A stretch of DNA of 64,000 nucleotides. Origin: Chitinimonas sp. BJB300 (lineage in GTDB: Bacteria; Pseudomonadota; Gammaproteobacteria; Burkholderiales; Chitinimonadaceae). This document shows positions 27,768 to 37,364 of the stretch, one piece after another. The notes beneath the pieces were generated by a model. That model ran no database searches, was not told where the DNA came from, and saw only the letters and a list, made by a program, of their open reading frames with translations. The stretch is from positions 1 to 64,000 of the forward strand of contig NZ_PDZH01000001.1 of assembly GCF_002735695.1 (NCBI RefSeq). Reading direction: 5' to 3'. The position numbers and the translations under genes were made by a program. Position 1 is the stretch's first letter. Each line of letters begins with the position of its first letter.

Positions 27768-28107
27768 CCAGAAACTCCTCATATCTATTTAGAGCAGGTA
27801 GAAAAAGCCGGACACTGGCAGCACCACTAAGTCGCCTAGCACCGGTTGTGAGCTATTTCACGTTAGTAAAATAGTTCATAAGCGCTGCCAGCGTAGTACT
27901 TCATGTGGTTTCGAGCACAATAGGTAACAAACTGTGCGAAATTACAGACGGGCGTAAAAAAAACCACTATGCGTTGACCAGCCGAATTTTCAGCATCAAA
28001 ACAGCGGCATCGAGGCCGTGCCGCCCATCGGGAAGGTAGTCGATATCAAACAGGCCGGCGTAAGGTTGTAGCTCTGAAAGCATAGATGCCATGGGGGGAC
28101 TATCGCC
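27768..28107. other. Intergenic region between the binding-protein and flagellin genes
   Basis: 340 bp. It must hold the promoters of both divergent genes. A minus-strand frame at 27967-28200 overlaps the flagellin start and has no recognised domain; I do not call it. No clean sigma-28 promoter (TAAA-N15-GCCGATAA) was found: TAAA at 27955 and GCCGAATT at 27981 are too far apart. Confidence 0.35.
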
Positions 28108-28947
28108 ATGATAAGTAATGTAAACAGCAGCTTGCCTAGCTTGGGTATCCAGCAAAGCCTGGGCAAATCTCAAGAAGCCCAAAACCGACAGATCGAACAA
28201 CTGTCGAGCGGCAAGCGTGTCAACCGCGCTGCGGACGACCCTGCGGCGAGCGCTATTATTTCGCAGTTTGCGGCGCAGATTTCAGGCAGCAATCAAGCCG
28301 CCCGTAACCTTAATGATGGAATCTCACTAGCCCAAACCACCGATGGTGCGCTTAGCACCGTGGAAGATAATACCCAGCGCATCCGTGAACTCACGGTTCA
28401 AGCTGGCAATTCAACCCTCAGCAGTTCTGATCGCGACGCCATCCAGAATGAAGTCAACTCCCTGAGCCAATCGAATAACGATACCTTACGCAGCGCCAAC
28501 TATAACGGACAGTCCCTGTTTCAGGGCGGCAGCATTACGTTCCAAAGTGGCCCCAATGCAGGTGGCGAAAACCAAATAAGCGCACCGATAGGCATACGCG
28601 CTGCCCCAGCAAGCAATGGTGGGCTCAATACCGCCAATTCCGGTATTGATCTATCCAGCCCAGCCAGCGCAACAGCGGCCTTGGATAGCATTGACCAGGA
28701 TATCAGCCGCATTGCCGATAGCCGGGCCAGCCTAGGTGCCCTTAACAAACGTTTTGAAGCGGGTATCGCCAGCCTGCAAAGCAACGCGGAAAATCTCACT
28801 GCTGCGCGCAGCCGTAGTGCTGATACCGATTACGCTGCGGCAACCTCACGCTTGGCACAAGAGCAAATCAAAGCCAATGCCGGCAATGCGCTACTAGCCC
28901 AAGCCAATGCCAGCGCAAGTAAAGTGCTGTCTTTACTGCGCACGTAG
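28108..28947 (+). CDS. Flagellin
   Basis: Filament subunit of 279 residues, a short flagellin. The conserved N-terminal D0/D1 region is clear: SLGKSQEAQNRQIEQLSSGKRVNRAADDPAASAII (in pieces, QIEQLSSGKRVNRAADDPA) and LNDGISLAQTTDGALSTVEDN. The C-terminal helix NAGNALLAQANASASKVLSLLRT is the export/assembly end. The variable middle is small (about 140-200). A GGGGGGA Shine-Dalgarno lies eight bases before the ATG. No other flagellar gene is in the window, so it is a stand-alone copy; it may be an additional flagellin. Confidence 0.9.
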   Translation: MISNVNSSLPSLGIQQSLGKSQEAQNRQIEQLSSGKRVNRAADDPAASAIISQFAAQISGSNQAARNLNDGISLAQTTDGALSTVEDNTQRIRELTVQAGNSTLSSSDRDAIQNEVNSLSQSNNDTLRSANYNGQSLFQGGSITFQSGPNAGGENQISAPIGIRAAPASNGGLNTANSGIDLSSPASATAALDSIDQDISRIADSRASLGALNKRFEAGIASLQSNAENLTAARSRSADTDYAAATSRLAQEQIKANAGNALLAQANASASKVLSLLRT

Positions 28948-28970
28948 TGGATTCGCCTTGCTCAAAGAAC

Positions 28971-28996
28971 AAAAGGCACCTCACGGTGCCTTTTGT
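28971..28996 (+). terminator. Rho-independent terminator between flagellin and infA
   Basis: AAAAGGCACC and GGTGCCTTTT form a 10-bp stem with a TCAC loop, flanked by A and T tracts, so it can act on both converging transcripts. Confidence 0.85.
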
Positions 28997-29012
28997 CTTG
29001 TGCCAGCCAGAA

Positions 29013-29285
29013 TCAGCGGCGACGGAACTGCCCAGGACGCGGACCACCTGCGCCAGGAGCCCGCTCGTCTTTATGACGGAAGCTCACACGCGCCTTTGTC
29101 AGGTCGTAAGGTGATAATTCCACCGTAACCTTGTCGCCCTCCAAAATACGGATGCGGTGCATACGCATTTTGCCGGACACATAGGCCATTACTTCTACGC
29201 CGTTGTCCAACTTCACACGAAAGCGGGTATCAGGTAGGACTTCCACTACGACGCCATCCAGTTCAATCAGTTCTTCTTTTGCCAT
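29013..29285 (-). CDS. infA: Translation initiation factor IF-1
   Basis: Small OB-fold factor of 90 residues that binds the ribosomal A site during initiation. [72 protein letters not shown] are all standard (each conserved block is shorter in E. coli numbering). The tail past residue 72 ([17 protein letters not shown]) is a basic extension found in many betaproteobacterial IF-1 paralogues. It converges on flagellin and diverges from hutU. Confidence 0.95.
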   Translation of the reverse strand: MAKEELIELDGVVVEVLPDTRFRVKLDNGVEVMAYVSGKMRMHRIRILEGDKVTVELSPYDLTKARVSFRHKDERAPGAGGPRPGQFRRR

Positions 29286-29740
29286 GCTGCCAGTTTCTCC
29301 TATGTCGCGCCCGGCTGGGGCAACGACTCGGTAACGAGTTGAAGGTTAATTTCGGGCAGGGGCAATGCCCTTCTGCGCCAGGCTAGGCAATTTGCCAAGC
29401 CATTGTGCTGGTCGCCGCATGCTTGGCGTCGACACCGGAAACAGGTGTGCAACAGCGGGCTAAACAGGCGGAACGGCAAGCGCCGCGAGGAAGCCAACCG
29501 AACACGATTGGGCAAAACCATCCGGTTTGCACCCTCGCACTATACAGGTTTAAGCGTTTTTGCTTAAGCCACAGCGCTAAATGACTGATTGCTCGGTAGG
29601 TTTCTTGGTTAAGCCATCCCCATTTTATAAAGAAGCATTGCCCGCTTTGCACACCATAAAAACACCAAACTTGACTATACAACTTTGCTGCGCGCATAGT
29701 TTGACAGCGATGCTCCACCCACCATCTTCGAGGAAGCCCC
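29286..29740. other. Divergent promoter region between infA and hutU
   Basis: 455 bp. No convincing gene; a minus-strand frame at 29300-29521 is Cys/Arg-rich and lacks any homologous look. The hut promoter candidate is listed separately. GAGGAAG lies just before the hutU ATG. Confidence 0.4.
29671..29700 (+). promoter_or_regulatory. Candidate hut promoter with HutC-like operator
   Basis: TTGACT (29671) and CATAGT (29695) are spaced 18 bp and lie 41 bp before hutU. TTGACTATACAA over the -35 box differs at two positions from the HutC palindrome TTGTATATACAA. Overlap of operator and -35 would fit urocanate-relieved repression, but no hutC gene is in the window. Confidence 0.35.
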
Positions 29741-31420
29741 ATGCCTGCCGACCGCCAGGATCCACGCCTAGATACCAGCCGTAACATCCATGCACCCCGC
29801 GGCACAACGCTGAATTGCAAAAGCTGGCTCACCGAAGCGGCATACCGGATGATTCAGAATAATCTCGATGCCGAGGTCGCAGAGCACCCACACTCGCTGG
29901 TGGTCTACGGAGGTATAGGCCGGGCGGCGCGTGATTGGGACAGTTTCGATCGCATCCTGGCCAGCCTGCGTGAACTGAATGACGATGAAACCCTGCTGAT
30001 CCAAAGCGGTAAACCGGTAGGCGTATTCCGTACCCATACCGATGCACCGCGCGTACTGCTGGCTAATTCCAATTTGGTACCGCACTGGGCAACGTGGGAG
30101 AAATTCCACGAGCTGGACCGCAAAGGCTTGATGATGTACGGCCAGATGACCGCAGGCTCTTGGATATACATCGGCACTCAGGGCATTGTGCAAGGCACGT
30201 ACGAGACCTTCTACTCTGTTGCCAACCAGCATTTTGACGGCAAACCTGCCGGGCGTTGGATACTGACAGGTGGCTTAGGTGGCATGGGTGGTGCACAGCC
30301 GTTGGCTGCCACCATGGCAGGCTTCAGCATGATTGCGGTTGAATGTGATGAGACCCGCATCGACTTTCGCCTGAAAACACGTTATCTGGACAAAAAAGCC
30401 CAGACGCTGGATGAGGCATTGAACCTGCTCGATGCCGCCAAGGCAGAAGGCAAGCCGGTATCGATCGGCCTACTGGGCAATGCTGCCGATGTATTTTGCG
30501 AACTGGTGACGCGGGGAATCACGCCCGATGTGGTGACCGACCAGACCAGCGCACACGACCCCATCAATGGCTATTTGCCACAAGGATGGACATTGGGCCA
30601 ATGGCGTGACAAGCAAAAGAGTGCGCCGGACAGTATCACCCAGCCCGCCAAGCAGTCGATGGCCACCCAGGTACAGGCCATGCTGACGCTGCAATCCCGT
30701 GGCGCCGCCACACTCGATTACGGCAACAATATCCGCCAGATGGCCAAGGATATGGGTGTTGAAAATGCGTTTGACTTCCCTGGCTTTGTACCTGCCTATA
30801 TTCGTCCACTATTCTGTGAAGGTAAGGGCCCATTCCGTTGGGTAGCCCTGTCGGGCGACCCTGAAGACATCTACAAGACCGACGCCAAGGTCAAAGAATT
30901 GATTCCCAATGACCCGCACTTACACAACTGGCTGGATATGGCACGCGAACGGATTGCATTCCAGGGGCTGCCCGCTCGTATCTGCTGGGTGGGCGTGGAA
31001 GATCGCTATCGACTCGGCGTGGCGTTCAACGAAATGGTCAGGAAGGGCGAACTGAAAGCGCCTATCGTCATCGGCCGCGACCATCTGGATACCGGTTCGG
31101 TCGCCAGCCCCAATCGCGAAACCGAATCAATGAAAGACGGTAGCGATGCCGTCAGCGACTGGCCATTGTTGAATGCGTTGCTCAACACCGCAGGCGGTGC
31201 AACCTGGGTGTCCCTGCACCATGGTGGCGGCGTAGGCATGGGTTTTTCGCAACACAGTGGGGTTGTAATCGTGGCAGATGGCACAGATGCTGCACGGGCA
31301 AGGCTGGAGCGAGTACTGTTCAACGATCCGGCCACCGGTGTGATGCGACATGCTGATGCTGGTTATGAATTAGCGAAACAAACTGCACACAAAGTGGGTC
31401 TTAAACTTCCTTCCTTATAA
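29741..31420 (+). CDS. hutU: Urocanate hydratase
   Basis: Second enzyme of histidine breakdown, 559 residues, converting urocanate to imidazolonepropionate with tightly bound NAD. The NAD site [13 protein letters not shown], the segment [13 protein letters not shown] and the conserved [16 protein letters not shown] (containing the active-site region) are present, as is [15 protein letters not shown] near the C-terminus. Length is normal. It heads hutU-D-I-F-G, spaced 13 bp from hutD. hutH, the preceding enzyme, must be elsewhere. Confidence 0.97.
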   Translation: MPADRQDPRLDTSRNIHAPRGTTLNCKSWLTEAAYRMIQNNLDAEVAEHPHSLVVYGGIGRAARDWDSFDRILASLRELNDDETLLIQSGKPVGVFRTHTDAPRVLLANSNLVPHWATWEKFHELDRKGLMMYGQMTAGSWIYIGTQGIVQGTYETFYSVANQHFDGKPAGRWILTGGLGGMGGAQPLAATMAGFSMIAVECDETRIDFRLKTRYLDKKAQTLDEALNLLDAAKAEGKPVSIGLLGNAADVFCELVTRGITPDVVTDQTSAHDPINGYLPQGWTLGQWRDKQKSAPDSITQPAKQSMATQVQAMLTLQSRGAATLDYGNNIRQMAKDMGVENAFDFPGFVPAYIRPLFCEGKGPFRWVALSGDPEDIYKTDAKVKELIPNDPHLHNWLDMARERIAFQGLPARICWVGVEDRYRLGVAFNEMVRKGELKAPIVIGRDHLDTGSVASPNRETESMKDGSDAVSDWPLLNALLNTAGGATWVSLHHGGGVGMGFSQHSGVVIVADGTDAARARLERVLFNDPATGVMRHADAGYELAKQTAHKVGLKLPSL

Positions 31421-31433
31421 AAATAAGATTGCC

Positions 31434-32054
31434 ATGCCACGTAATATCCGCTTGATCCGTGCTGATAGCCTTAAGTCTATGCCGTGGAAAAACGGCGGCG
31501 GAATAACGCGGGAGCTGGCGATCTACCCACCGGACGCGAGCCTGACTGAATTTGCCTGGCGCATCAGCCTGGCCGATGTCGAGCACGATGGTGCGTTTTC
31601 CATCTTCCCAGGTGTCAACCGCAGCATCGTCCTGCTCGACGGTAAAGGCATGCGCCTGCATTGGCCCGATGGCGCACGGCACGACCTACAGCGCTACCAG
31701 CCATTCGCCTTTGCCGGCCACGAAGCGTTGGACTGTCAGTTGTTCGACGGTCCCACGGTTGATTTCAACCTCATGCTCCGGCGTGGCAAGGTCAATGGCC
31801 GGTTGGTGAGCCAGCACTTGGCGGAAGGCGAAAGCCGTACCGAGCTATTGGCCGAAAGCGATGACTTCCTATTGGTCTTTTGCGCCGCAGGCCGCGTAGA
31901 GCTACGCGGTGAAGCCTGCGGCACCTACACACTAGGGCGTTTCGATGCAATCGAGATTGGCCCAGGCACTGCACAAACCGGGCAACTGATTGGTAGGGGC
32001 CCGGATAGCGTGTTGCTGCTTGCCCGCCTGCAATTGTTGGAACCAGCACAGTGA
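31434..32054 (+). CDS. hutD: HutD family protein
   Basis: Protein of 206 residues with a cupin-like double-stranded beta-helix. The start [21 protein letters not shown] and the middle [25 protein letters not shown] are the hallmark of HutD. In Pseudomonas fluorescens HutD limits urocanate build-up and tempers hut expression; it is not an enzyme of the pathway. It overlaps hutI by 4 bp. Confidence 0.9.
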   Translation: MPRNIRLIRADSLKSMPWKNGGGITRELAIYPPDASLTEFAWRISLADVEHDGAFSIFPGVNRSIVLLDGKGMRLHWPDGARHDLQRYQPFAFAGHEALDCQLFDGPTVDFNLMLRRGKVNGRLVSQHLAEGESRTELLAESDDFLLVFCAAGRVELRGEACGTYTLGRFDAIEIGPGTAQTGQLIGRGPDSVLLLARLQLLEPAQ

Positions 32055-33277
32055 ACCATGATGCCATTTGGCAAAACCTGCACCTTTGCCCAGCCGGCGA
32101 CATAAACGAAACTCTGACCGAAGCGGCCATCGTTGTCCGCGATGGGAAAGTAGCATGGCTAGGCCAGCAAGCTGCACTACCCGCCGAATACCGCAAGTTG
32201 CCACGCCACGATATGGCAGGCCGCTGGGTCACACCGGGCTTCATCGACTGCCATACTCATTTGGTTTACGCAGGCCAACGTGCCGACGAATTCGCCCTAC
32301 GCTTGGCCGGCGCCAGCTACGAGGAAGTCGCCCGTGCTGGTGGCGGTATTTTGTCCAGCGTGCGCGCAACCCGTGCCGCCAGCGAGGACGAACTGTTCCG
32401 CCAGTCAGCCAGTCGGTTGGAAGACCTGTTGGCGGAAGGCGTCAGTGCTGTTGAAATCAAATCGGGCTACGGGTTGGATTTGGCCAGCGAAGCAAAAATG
32501 CTGCGCGTGGTGCGGCGGTTGGGCCAGCACTACGGCATTACCGTACGCACAACCTTTCTGGGCGCGCATGCGCTGCCCCCCGAATACGCCAACAAGCCAG
32601 ACGACTATATCGGCCATCTTTGCCAGACCATGCTGCCTGCGCTAGCAGGTGAAGGGCTTGTCGATGCCGTCGATGTGTTCTGCGAAAAGATCGGCTTCAA
32701 CCTCGCCCAAACCGAGCGCGTTTTTGCCACTGCACAGGGCCTAGGCCTGCCAGTGAAGTTGCATGCCGAACAGCTGTCCAACCTTGGCGGCACCGCATTA
32801 GCAGCCCGTTACAAAGCACTGTCGGCCGACCACCTTGAATTCCTTGACGAAGCCGGTGTGGCCGCTATGGCGGCAAGTGAGACAGTAGCCGTACTGTTAC
32901 CGGGTGCGTATTACTTCATCCGCGAAACCCAATTACCACCGCTGGCGTTGCTACGTCAGTATGAGGTCCCTATTGCTATCGCCACCGACAGCAATCCCGG
33001 CACCTCCCCTGCCACTTCGTTGCTGCTGATGCTGAACATGGCTTGTACGCTCTTCCGGCTTACGGTACGTGAAGCCCTGCTGGGTGTGACTCAACATGCG
33101 GCCAAGGCGCTGGCACTGCAAGATAGCCACGGCTTACTGGCGGTAGGGCGCTCAGCGGATTTCACAGTCTGGTCGGTAGCCAGCCTCAGCGAATTAGCCT
33201 ATTGGCTGGGCCGTAATCCTGCTTACCAAGTTGTCCGGCAAGGTCGAATACAAACACGCCAGAAAGACACCGCATGA
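32051..33277 (+). CDS. hutI: Imidazolonepropionase
   Basis: Third enzyme of histidine degradation, 408 residues, hydrolysing imidazolonepropionate to N-formimino-glutamate. It is an amidohydrolase with the metal-binding [18 protein letters not shown], the substrate segment [31 protein letters not shown], and the final Asp in [14 protein letters not shown] at 32051 starts the protein inside the hutD stop; it overlaps hutF by 4 bp. Confidence 0.97.
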   Translation: MNHDAIWQNLHLCPAGDINETLTEAAIVVRDGKVAWLGQQAALPAEYRKLPRHDMAGRWVTPGFIDCHTHLVYAGQRADEFALRLAGASYEEVARAGGGILSSVRATRAASEDELFRQSASRLEDLLAEGVSAVEIKSGYGLDLASEAKMLRVVRRLGQHYGITVRTTFLGAHALPPEYANKPDDYIGHLCQTMLPALAGEGLVDAVDVFCEKIGFNLAQTERVFATAQGLGLPVKLHAEQLSNLGGTALAARYKALSADHLEFLDEAGVAAMAASETVAVLLPGAYYFIRETQLPPLALLRQYEVPIAIATDSNPGTSPATSLLLMLNMACTLFRLTVREALLGVTQHAAKALALQDSHGLLAVGRSADFTVWSVASLSELAYWLGRNPAYQVVRQGRIQTRQKDTA

Positions 33278-34653
33278 AGCAGCTCTTCGCCGAACGCGCC
33301 CTTCTACCTGAAGGTTGGCGTCGAGATGTGTTGCTGGGGTGGGATGCTGCCGGCAAGCTCGTTGAAGTACGTAGCAATGCCGAACAAGCTGCCGGCATCC
33401 CCAAGGCGGATGGCCCCTTGTTGCCGGGCATGCCCAATCTACACTCGCATGCCTTCCAGCGTGCCATGGCTGGGCTGACCGAATACCTGGCGCGGCCACA
33501 AGACAGCTTCTGGAGTTGGCGCGAGCTGATGTACCGCTTTGCGCAGCGCCTGTCCCCCGAGCACTTACATGCCGTCGCTCGCCAGCTCTATGCCGAAATG
33601 CTGAAAGCCGGCTATACGTCGGTGTGCGAATTTCATTACATCCACCACGCACCCACTGGCCAAGCCTATGCCAACCCGGCGGAACTGGCCGAATGTCTGG
33701 TTGCCGCCGCGGCCGATGTCGGCATTGGATTAACACTTCTGCCGGTGCTCTACCAACAAGGTGGCTTTGGCGACAAACCAGCCTTACCCGAGCAAGCGCG
33801 TTTCATTGCCAGTACCGATTGGATGCTGGACCTGCAAACACGGTTACGCCGCAGCCACCCTGAACATGCGCGGCTGCGATACGGTGTAGCGCCGCATTCA
33901 CTGCGTGCAGTAACGCCGGTCGAACTCGATCGCATCCGCACCGGCTTGCGTGACATTGACCCGCAAGCCCCCATCCATATACATATTGCCGAACAAATAA
34001 AGGAAGTGGCCGACTGCGAAGCCTTGCATGGTCAACGTCCTGTAGCGTGGTTGCTGGACAACCAACCCGTGGATAGCCGTTGGTGTCTGGTCCACGCTAC
34101 CCACATGAATAATGCCGAGGTACAAGGTCTTGCCGCCAGCGGGGCAGTTGCCGGTATCTGCGCGACGACCGAGGCCAATCTGGGTGACGGCATCTTCGCC
34201 GGCGTTGACTACCTGGCGCAGAACGGTGCATGGGGAATTGGGTCAGACAGCCATATCAGCGTTAGTGCTGTGGATGAGTTGCGTGGATTCGAATACAGCC
34301 AACGCCTGCGTGACCAACGCCGCAATGCCCTGGCTACCGCCGCACATCCCAACGTCGCCGAGCGGCTCTGGCAGGAAGCCACAGCCGGTGGTGCACGCGC
34401 CAGTGGTCGCGCCATTGCAGGCTTGGCAGTCGGCCATCAAGCCGACTGGCTGGTCCTTGATGCCGATCACCCTAATCTCGTCAGCCGTGAGGACGACCAG
34501 CTTTTGGCCGGCTTGGTGTTTTGTCAACATGGCCCCCCCCCTATCAAACAGGTTGTCGTAGCAGGTGAAGAGCGAATCAAAGAAGGACACCACGCGCGCG
34601 ACGCCGAATTGGCGCATGCGTACCGCCTGGCCCTAAAGGACTTATTGGCCTAA
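33274..34653 (+). CDS. hutF: N-formimino-L-glutamate deiminase
   Basis: Amidohydrolase of 459 residues that removes ammonia from formiminoglutamate, giving N-formylglutamate. Metal motifs [20 protein letters not shown] and [15 protein letters not shown] are present. Having hutF together with hutG and lacking hutE-type formiminoglutamase means the five-step route. The start overlaps hutI; the gap to hutG is 33 bp. Confidence 0.95.
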   Translation: MKQLFAERALLPEGWRRDVLLGWDAAGKLVEVRSNAEQAAGIPKADGPLLPGMPNLHSHAFQRAMAGLTEYLARPQDSFWSWRELMYRFAQRLSPEHLHAVARQLYAEMLKAGYTSVCEFHYIHHAPTGQAYANPAELAECLVAAAADVGIGLTLLPVLYQQGGFGDKPALPEQARFIASTDWMLDLQTRLRRSHPEHARLRYGVAPHSLRAVTPVELDRIRTGLRDIDPQAPIHIHIAEQIKEVADCEALHGQRPVAWLLDNQPVDSRWCLVHATHMNNAEVQGLAASGAVAGICATTEANLGDGIFAGVDYLAQNGAWGIGSDSHISVSAVDELRGFEYSQRLRDQRRNALATAAHPNVAERLWQEATAGGARASGRAIAGLAVGHQADWLVLDADHPNLVSREDDQLLAGLVFCQHGPPPIKQVVVAGEERIKEGHHARDAELAHAYRLALKDLLA

Positions 34654-34686
34654 CCCATAAAGCGCCTTGCTCAAAGGAATCGCCTC

Positions 34687-35478
34687 ATGCAAACCTACAC
34701 CCTGCACCAAGGCACCGCGCCACTGCTGATCTCCATGCCACATGTCGGTACTGTCCTGCCACCCGAACTGGCCCAACGCATGCAGCCCGTTGCACAGCAA
34801 CTGGACGATACGGACTGGCATCTTGAGCAGCTATATGACTTCGCACGGGACATGGGAGCGTCTATTCTCGTGCCGACTTACTCGCGCTACGTCATCGACC
34901 TGAACCGCCCCAGGGACAATGCCAATCTGTACCCAGGCCAGGACACCACCGGCCTATGCCCCATCGATACCTTCGCCAAACAACCCTTGTACGCAGCCGG
35001 CAATGAGCCCGACGATGCAGAAATTGCTGCCCGCGTACCCATCTATTGGCAGCCCTATCACACTGCCTTAAGCCATGAACTGGCGCGCATCAAAGCCCAG
35101 CATGGCCGTGCGCTGCTTTGGGAAGCCCATTCGATTTGCTCGGAAGTCCCCCGTTTCTTTACCGGCCGACTACCGGACTTCAATCTGGGTACGGCCAATG
35201 GCGCAGCGTGCAGCGCCGGGCTCGGTGAAGCGCTACTGGCTGCAGCGCAAAGTCAAAGTGGTTATAGCGCCGTGCTGAACGGCCGTTTCAAAGGCGGCCA
35301 TATCACGCGTCACTACGGCCAGCCTGCCCATGGCATCGACGCCGTGCAATTGGAACTCTCGCAGTGCACCTATATGCAAGAGTCCCACCCTTACGACTAC
35401 CAACCCGCCCAAGCTCAGCAGGTACAACCCCTACTTCGCCAACTCTTGCAGACCTTGCTCGATTTCAAAGCCGATTAA
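34687..35478 (+). CDS. hutG: N-formylglutamate deformylase
   Basis: Last enzyme of the route, 263 residues, releasing glutamate and formate from N-formylglutamate. Typical segments are PLLISMPHVGTVLPPEL, DTDWHLEQLYDFA, SRYVIDLNRPRDNANLYPGQ, the metal-region LLWEAHSICSEVPRFF and FKGGHITRHYG. It ends the hut operon ahead of a bidirectional terminator. A GGAATC-type upstream site is weak but coupling to hutF is likely. Confidence 0.95.
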   Translation: MQTYTLHQGTAPLLISMPHVGTVLPPELAQRMQPVAQQLDDTDWHLEQLYDFARDMGASILVPTYSRYVIDLNRPRDNANLYPGQDTTGLCPIDTFAKQPLYAAGNEPDDAEIAARVPIYWQPYHTALSHELARIKAQHGRALLWEAHSICSEVPRFFTGRLPDFNLGTANGAACSAGLGEALLAAAQSQSGYSAVLNGRFKGGHITRHYGQPAHGIDAVQLELSQCTYMQESHPYDYQPAQAQQVQPLLRQLLQTLLDFKAD

Positions 35479-35502
35479 AGCCTTCCTATTTCGTCAGACA
35501 AA

Positions 35503-35542
35503 AAATAAAAAGGACCCAGCTGCAACTCGGGTCCTTTTATTT
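35503..35542. terminator. Bidirectional terminator between hut and vio operons
   Basis: AAATAAAA-AGGACCC and GGGTCC-TTTTATTT form a symmetric stem with A tracts on one side and T tracts on the other, so it can stop both the plus-strand hut and minus-strand vio transcripts. Confidence 0.85.
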
Positions 35543-35645
35543 ACCACCATCAGTTAAAAATAAACCGGCTGCGACTTGCTGTCAGCTATTTGAGTGCATC
35601 TACCCCAGCCATGCAAACCTGATACCTACCTTATTTCTACCCCTG

Positions 35646-36233
35646 TTACTGCTTGCCGGTATCAAAAATCCAATCTGGAATCGGATGGGTAGCGATACAG
35701 GGAAAGTCCCGCACGGAGGCATGCTGCTTTGGGTCCCCCGTCACCATGCGTAACAACAAGTCGGTCCCCGCTTTAAAGTAATAAGTCGATGGGTCCTTAC
35801 CTTGCTTGGTGAACGTCCATGCATCGGCAGTCTGGCCCAATATGCTTTCATTGCCCGCGTAGACCGCATGATTTTCCTGCAATAGGGCGCGGGGTAAATA
35901 CAGTTGCTCAAAGGGCGTTACCTCACGCTCAGGCATCTCAAACAAAGCAACGCCGAAGTCCATCATCTCCCTTGAATAAGCAATTTTTTGCTTATGGCTC
36001 AGCTTACGCTCGGCATTACCGATTTCCGACATCCATAACCTGTGGCCGGTTTCCTTTTCCGACCATGGGTTGAATAGGCCATCAATCCGGCAAATGTTGC
36101 GGGTGTAGTCAAACCAGCAATAACCCGAGGTTATCTGGTCATCCGGCTGCATAGGTGACCAATAAGAGATATACGCACCACTCCATTGCGCAGGCAATAA
36201 GGGGGGCGATGAGGGCGGGGAATAGTCATGCAT
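35646..36233 (-). CDS. vioE: Violacein biosynthesis enzyme VioE
   Basis: Protein of 195 residues that converts the VioB product (the IPA-imine dimer) to prodeoxyviolacein, with a 1,2-shift of the indole ring. It aligns by eye with the Chromobacterium violaceum protein: LPAQWSGAYISYWSPM keeps the active-site Tyr and Ser, DYTRNICRIDGLFNPWSE and LWMSEIGN keep the Glu, and LLLRMVTGD keeps the Arg. The ATG at 36233 follows AAGG; the GTG at 36236 is in frame and just before it. It is the last gene of the operon, 3 bp after vioD. Confidence 0.95.
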   Translation of the reverse strand: MHDYSPPSSPPLLPAQWSGAYISYWSPMQPDDQITSGYCWFDYTRNICRIDGLFNPWSEKETGHRLWMSEIGNAERKLSHKQKIAYSREMMDFGVALFEMPEREVTPFEQLYLPRALLQENHAVYAGNESILGQTADAWTFTKQGKDPSTYYFKAGTDLLLRMVTGDPKQHASVRDFPCIATHPIPDWIFDTGKQ

Positions 36234-36236
36234 CAC

Positions 36237-37364
36237 TTAACCTTGCCTTCCCAGCGCATAACCCAGATTCTGCACCAGCGCTTCCTGTAAGCTCGGTAAC
36301 GCATTGCGTCGTACTTCAAAGCTTTGCGTCAGTTCGACATTGCTCAGGTGCATGCGCTCATCCACTGTTTCAAACCAGTTCCGGCTGCTATTTGCGTGAT
36401 CTTTAAACAAGCTCACCAAAGGCATTGCACGGGAATTAAAGCTTTCCAACGCCGCAGCAACATTGCGTTCGGTACTCAAGGCCTTGACCAATAACTGGGA
36501 AACAACCACCGCCATAGTGGTGCCATGGCCAATCGAAAAGTGCCCCGACTGTAGCGCATCGCCAATCAATACAAATTTACCGTCATAGGACTTTTCATGG
36601 CTCAAAGTCATGAAATTTCGCCAGCCCAACCCTGGTTGCCCAATCAAACTATGGCCATCCAATTCGGTTTGGAAAATATCCGCCATATACGCGGCCGACT
36701 GCTCATCGGACATTTTATCCAGCCGGGAATTGACAAAGGTTTCTTCGCTACATTCCACAATAAACGTACTCATTTCATTCGAGTACTTATAGGAATGGGC
36801 GATGAAAATTCCCTTGCCATGGGCACGGAATACCAAGTTCATCTGGTTGAACAACTGCTTGGTGCCATACCAGATATATTTGTTATTGCCGTATTCAATT
36901 TGCGGTGTCAGCCCCTCGGAAAAATGGGTTGCCTTTTGATTGACGCCATTGGACAACACTACAAGGTCGTATTCTTCGCATTGCGATTTCGGATCGTTAC
37001 CGAGTGGGGACTCGTAATAGATCTTGAGCCCGACCGATTCGCACTTTTCCCGTAGCGCCTGAACTAGGCCTTGGCGCCCTACACCACAAAGCGTGACACC
37101 GGTACTTGTCAAATTAGACTCGTTATGATGGACAAGCTTGAACTCTTCCAGAAACTGCGGATGGAGTTTTTCCGGGTCATTAATATAAGAAAGCGGGTTA
37201 GCCGGGTGATGTGGCGGCCTGCCCGGTAATACCACCCCCCAGCCTAATACTTCTTCATGGGTGTTTTTTTCAACGATATCAATATGCCAGTCTGACTTTA
37301 TCTTTTTCATCTGGCTGGCAAACATCAACCCTGCAGGACCGGCGCCGACAACAAGAATTTTCAT
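36237..37364 (-). CDS. vioD: Violacein hydroxylase VioD (FAD monooxygenase)
   Basis: NAD(P)H-dependent flavoprotein of 375 residues that hydroxylates one indole of prodeoxyviolacein, giving proviolacein. The N-terminal FAD site reads VVGAGPAGLMFASQMKK, and the second FAD motif is FVLIGDALQSGHFSIGHGTTMA. It starts directly after the vioC stop with no gap. Length agrees with the Chromobacterium enzyme (373). Confidence 0.96.
   Translation of the reverse strand: MKILVVGAGPAGLMFASQMKKIKSDWHIDIVEKNTHEEVLGWGVVLPGRPPHHPANPLSYINDPEKLHPQFLEEFKLVHHNESNLTSTGVTLCGVGRQGLVQALREKCESVGLKIYYESPLGNDPKSQCEEYDLVVLSNGVNQKATHFSEGLTPQIEYGNNKYIWYGTKQLFNQMNLVFRAHGKGIFIAHSYKYSNEMSTFIVECSEETFVNSRLDKMSDEQSAAYMADIFQTELDGHSLIGQPGLGWRNFMTLSHEKSYDGKFVLIGDALQSGHFSIGHGTTMAVVVSQLLVKALSTERNVAAALESFNSRAMPLVSLFKDHANSSRNWFETVDERMHLSNVELTQSFEVRRNALPSLQEALVQNLGYALGRQG

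Noticed and set aside
27955-27988. Possible sigma-28 promoter for flagellin (TAAA ... GCCGAATT)
   Set aside because: The spacing is 22 bases instead of about 15 and the site is 120 bp from the start codon.
27967-28200. Minus-strand 77-codon frame overlapping the flagellin start
   Set aside because: It overlaps the flagellin gene by 93 bp, shows no known domain and has no ribosome-binding site; the flagellin reading is certain.
29300-29521. Minus-strand Cys/Arg-rich frame between infA and hutU
   Set aside because: No start signal and no homologous look; the region must hold two promoters.
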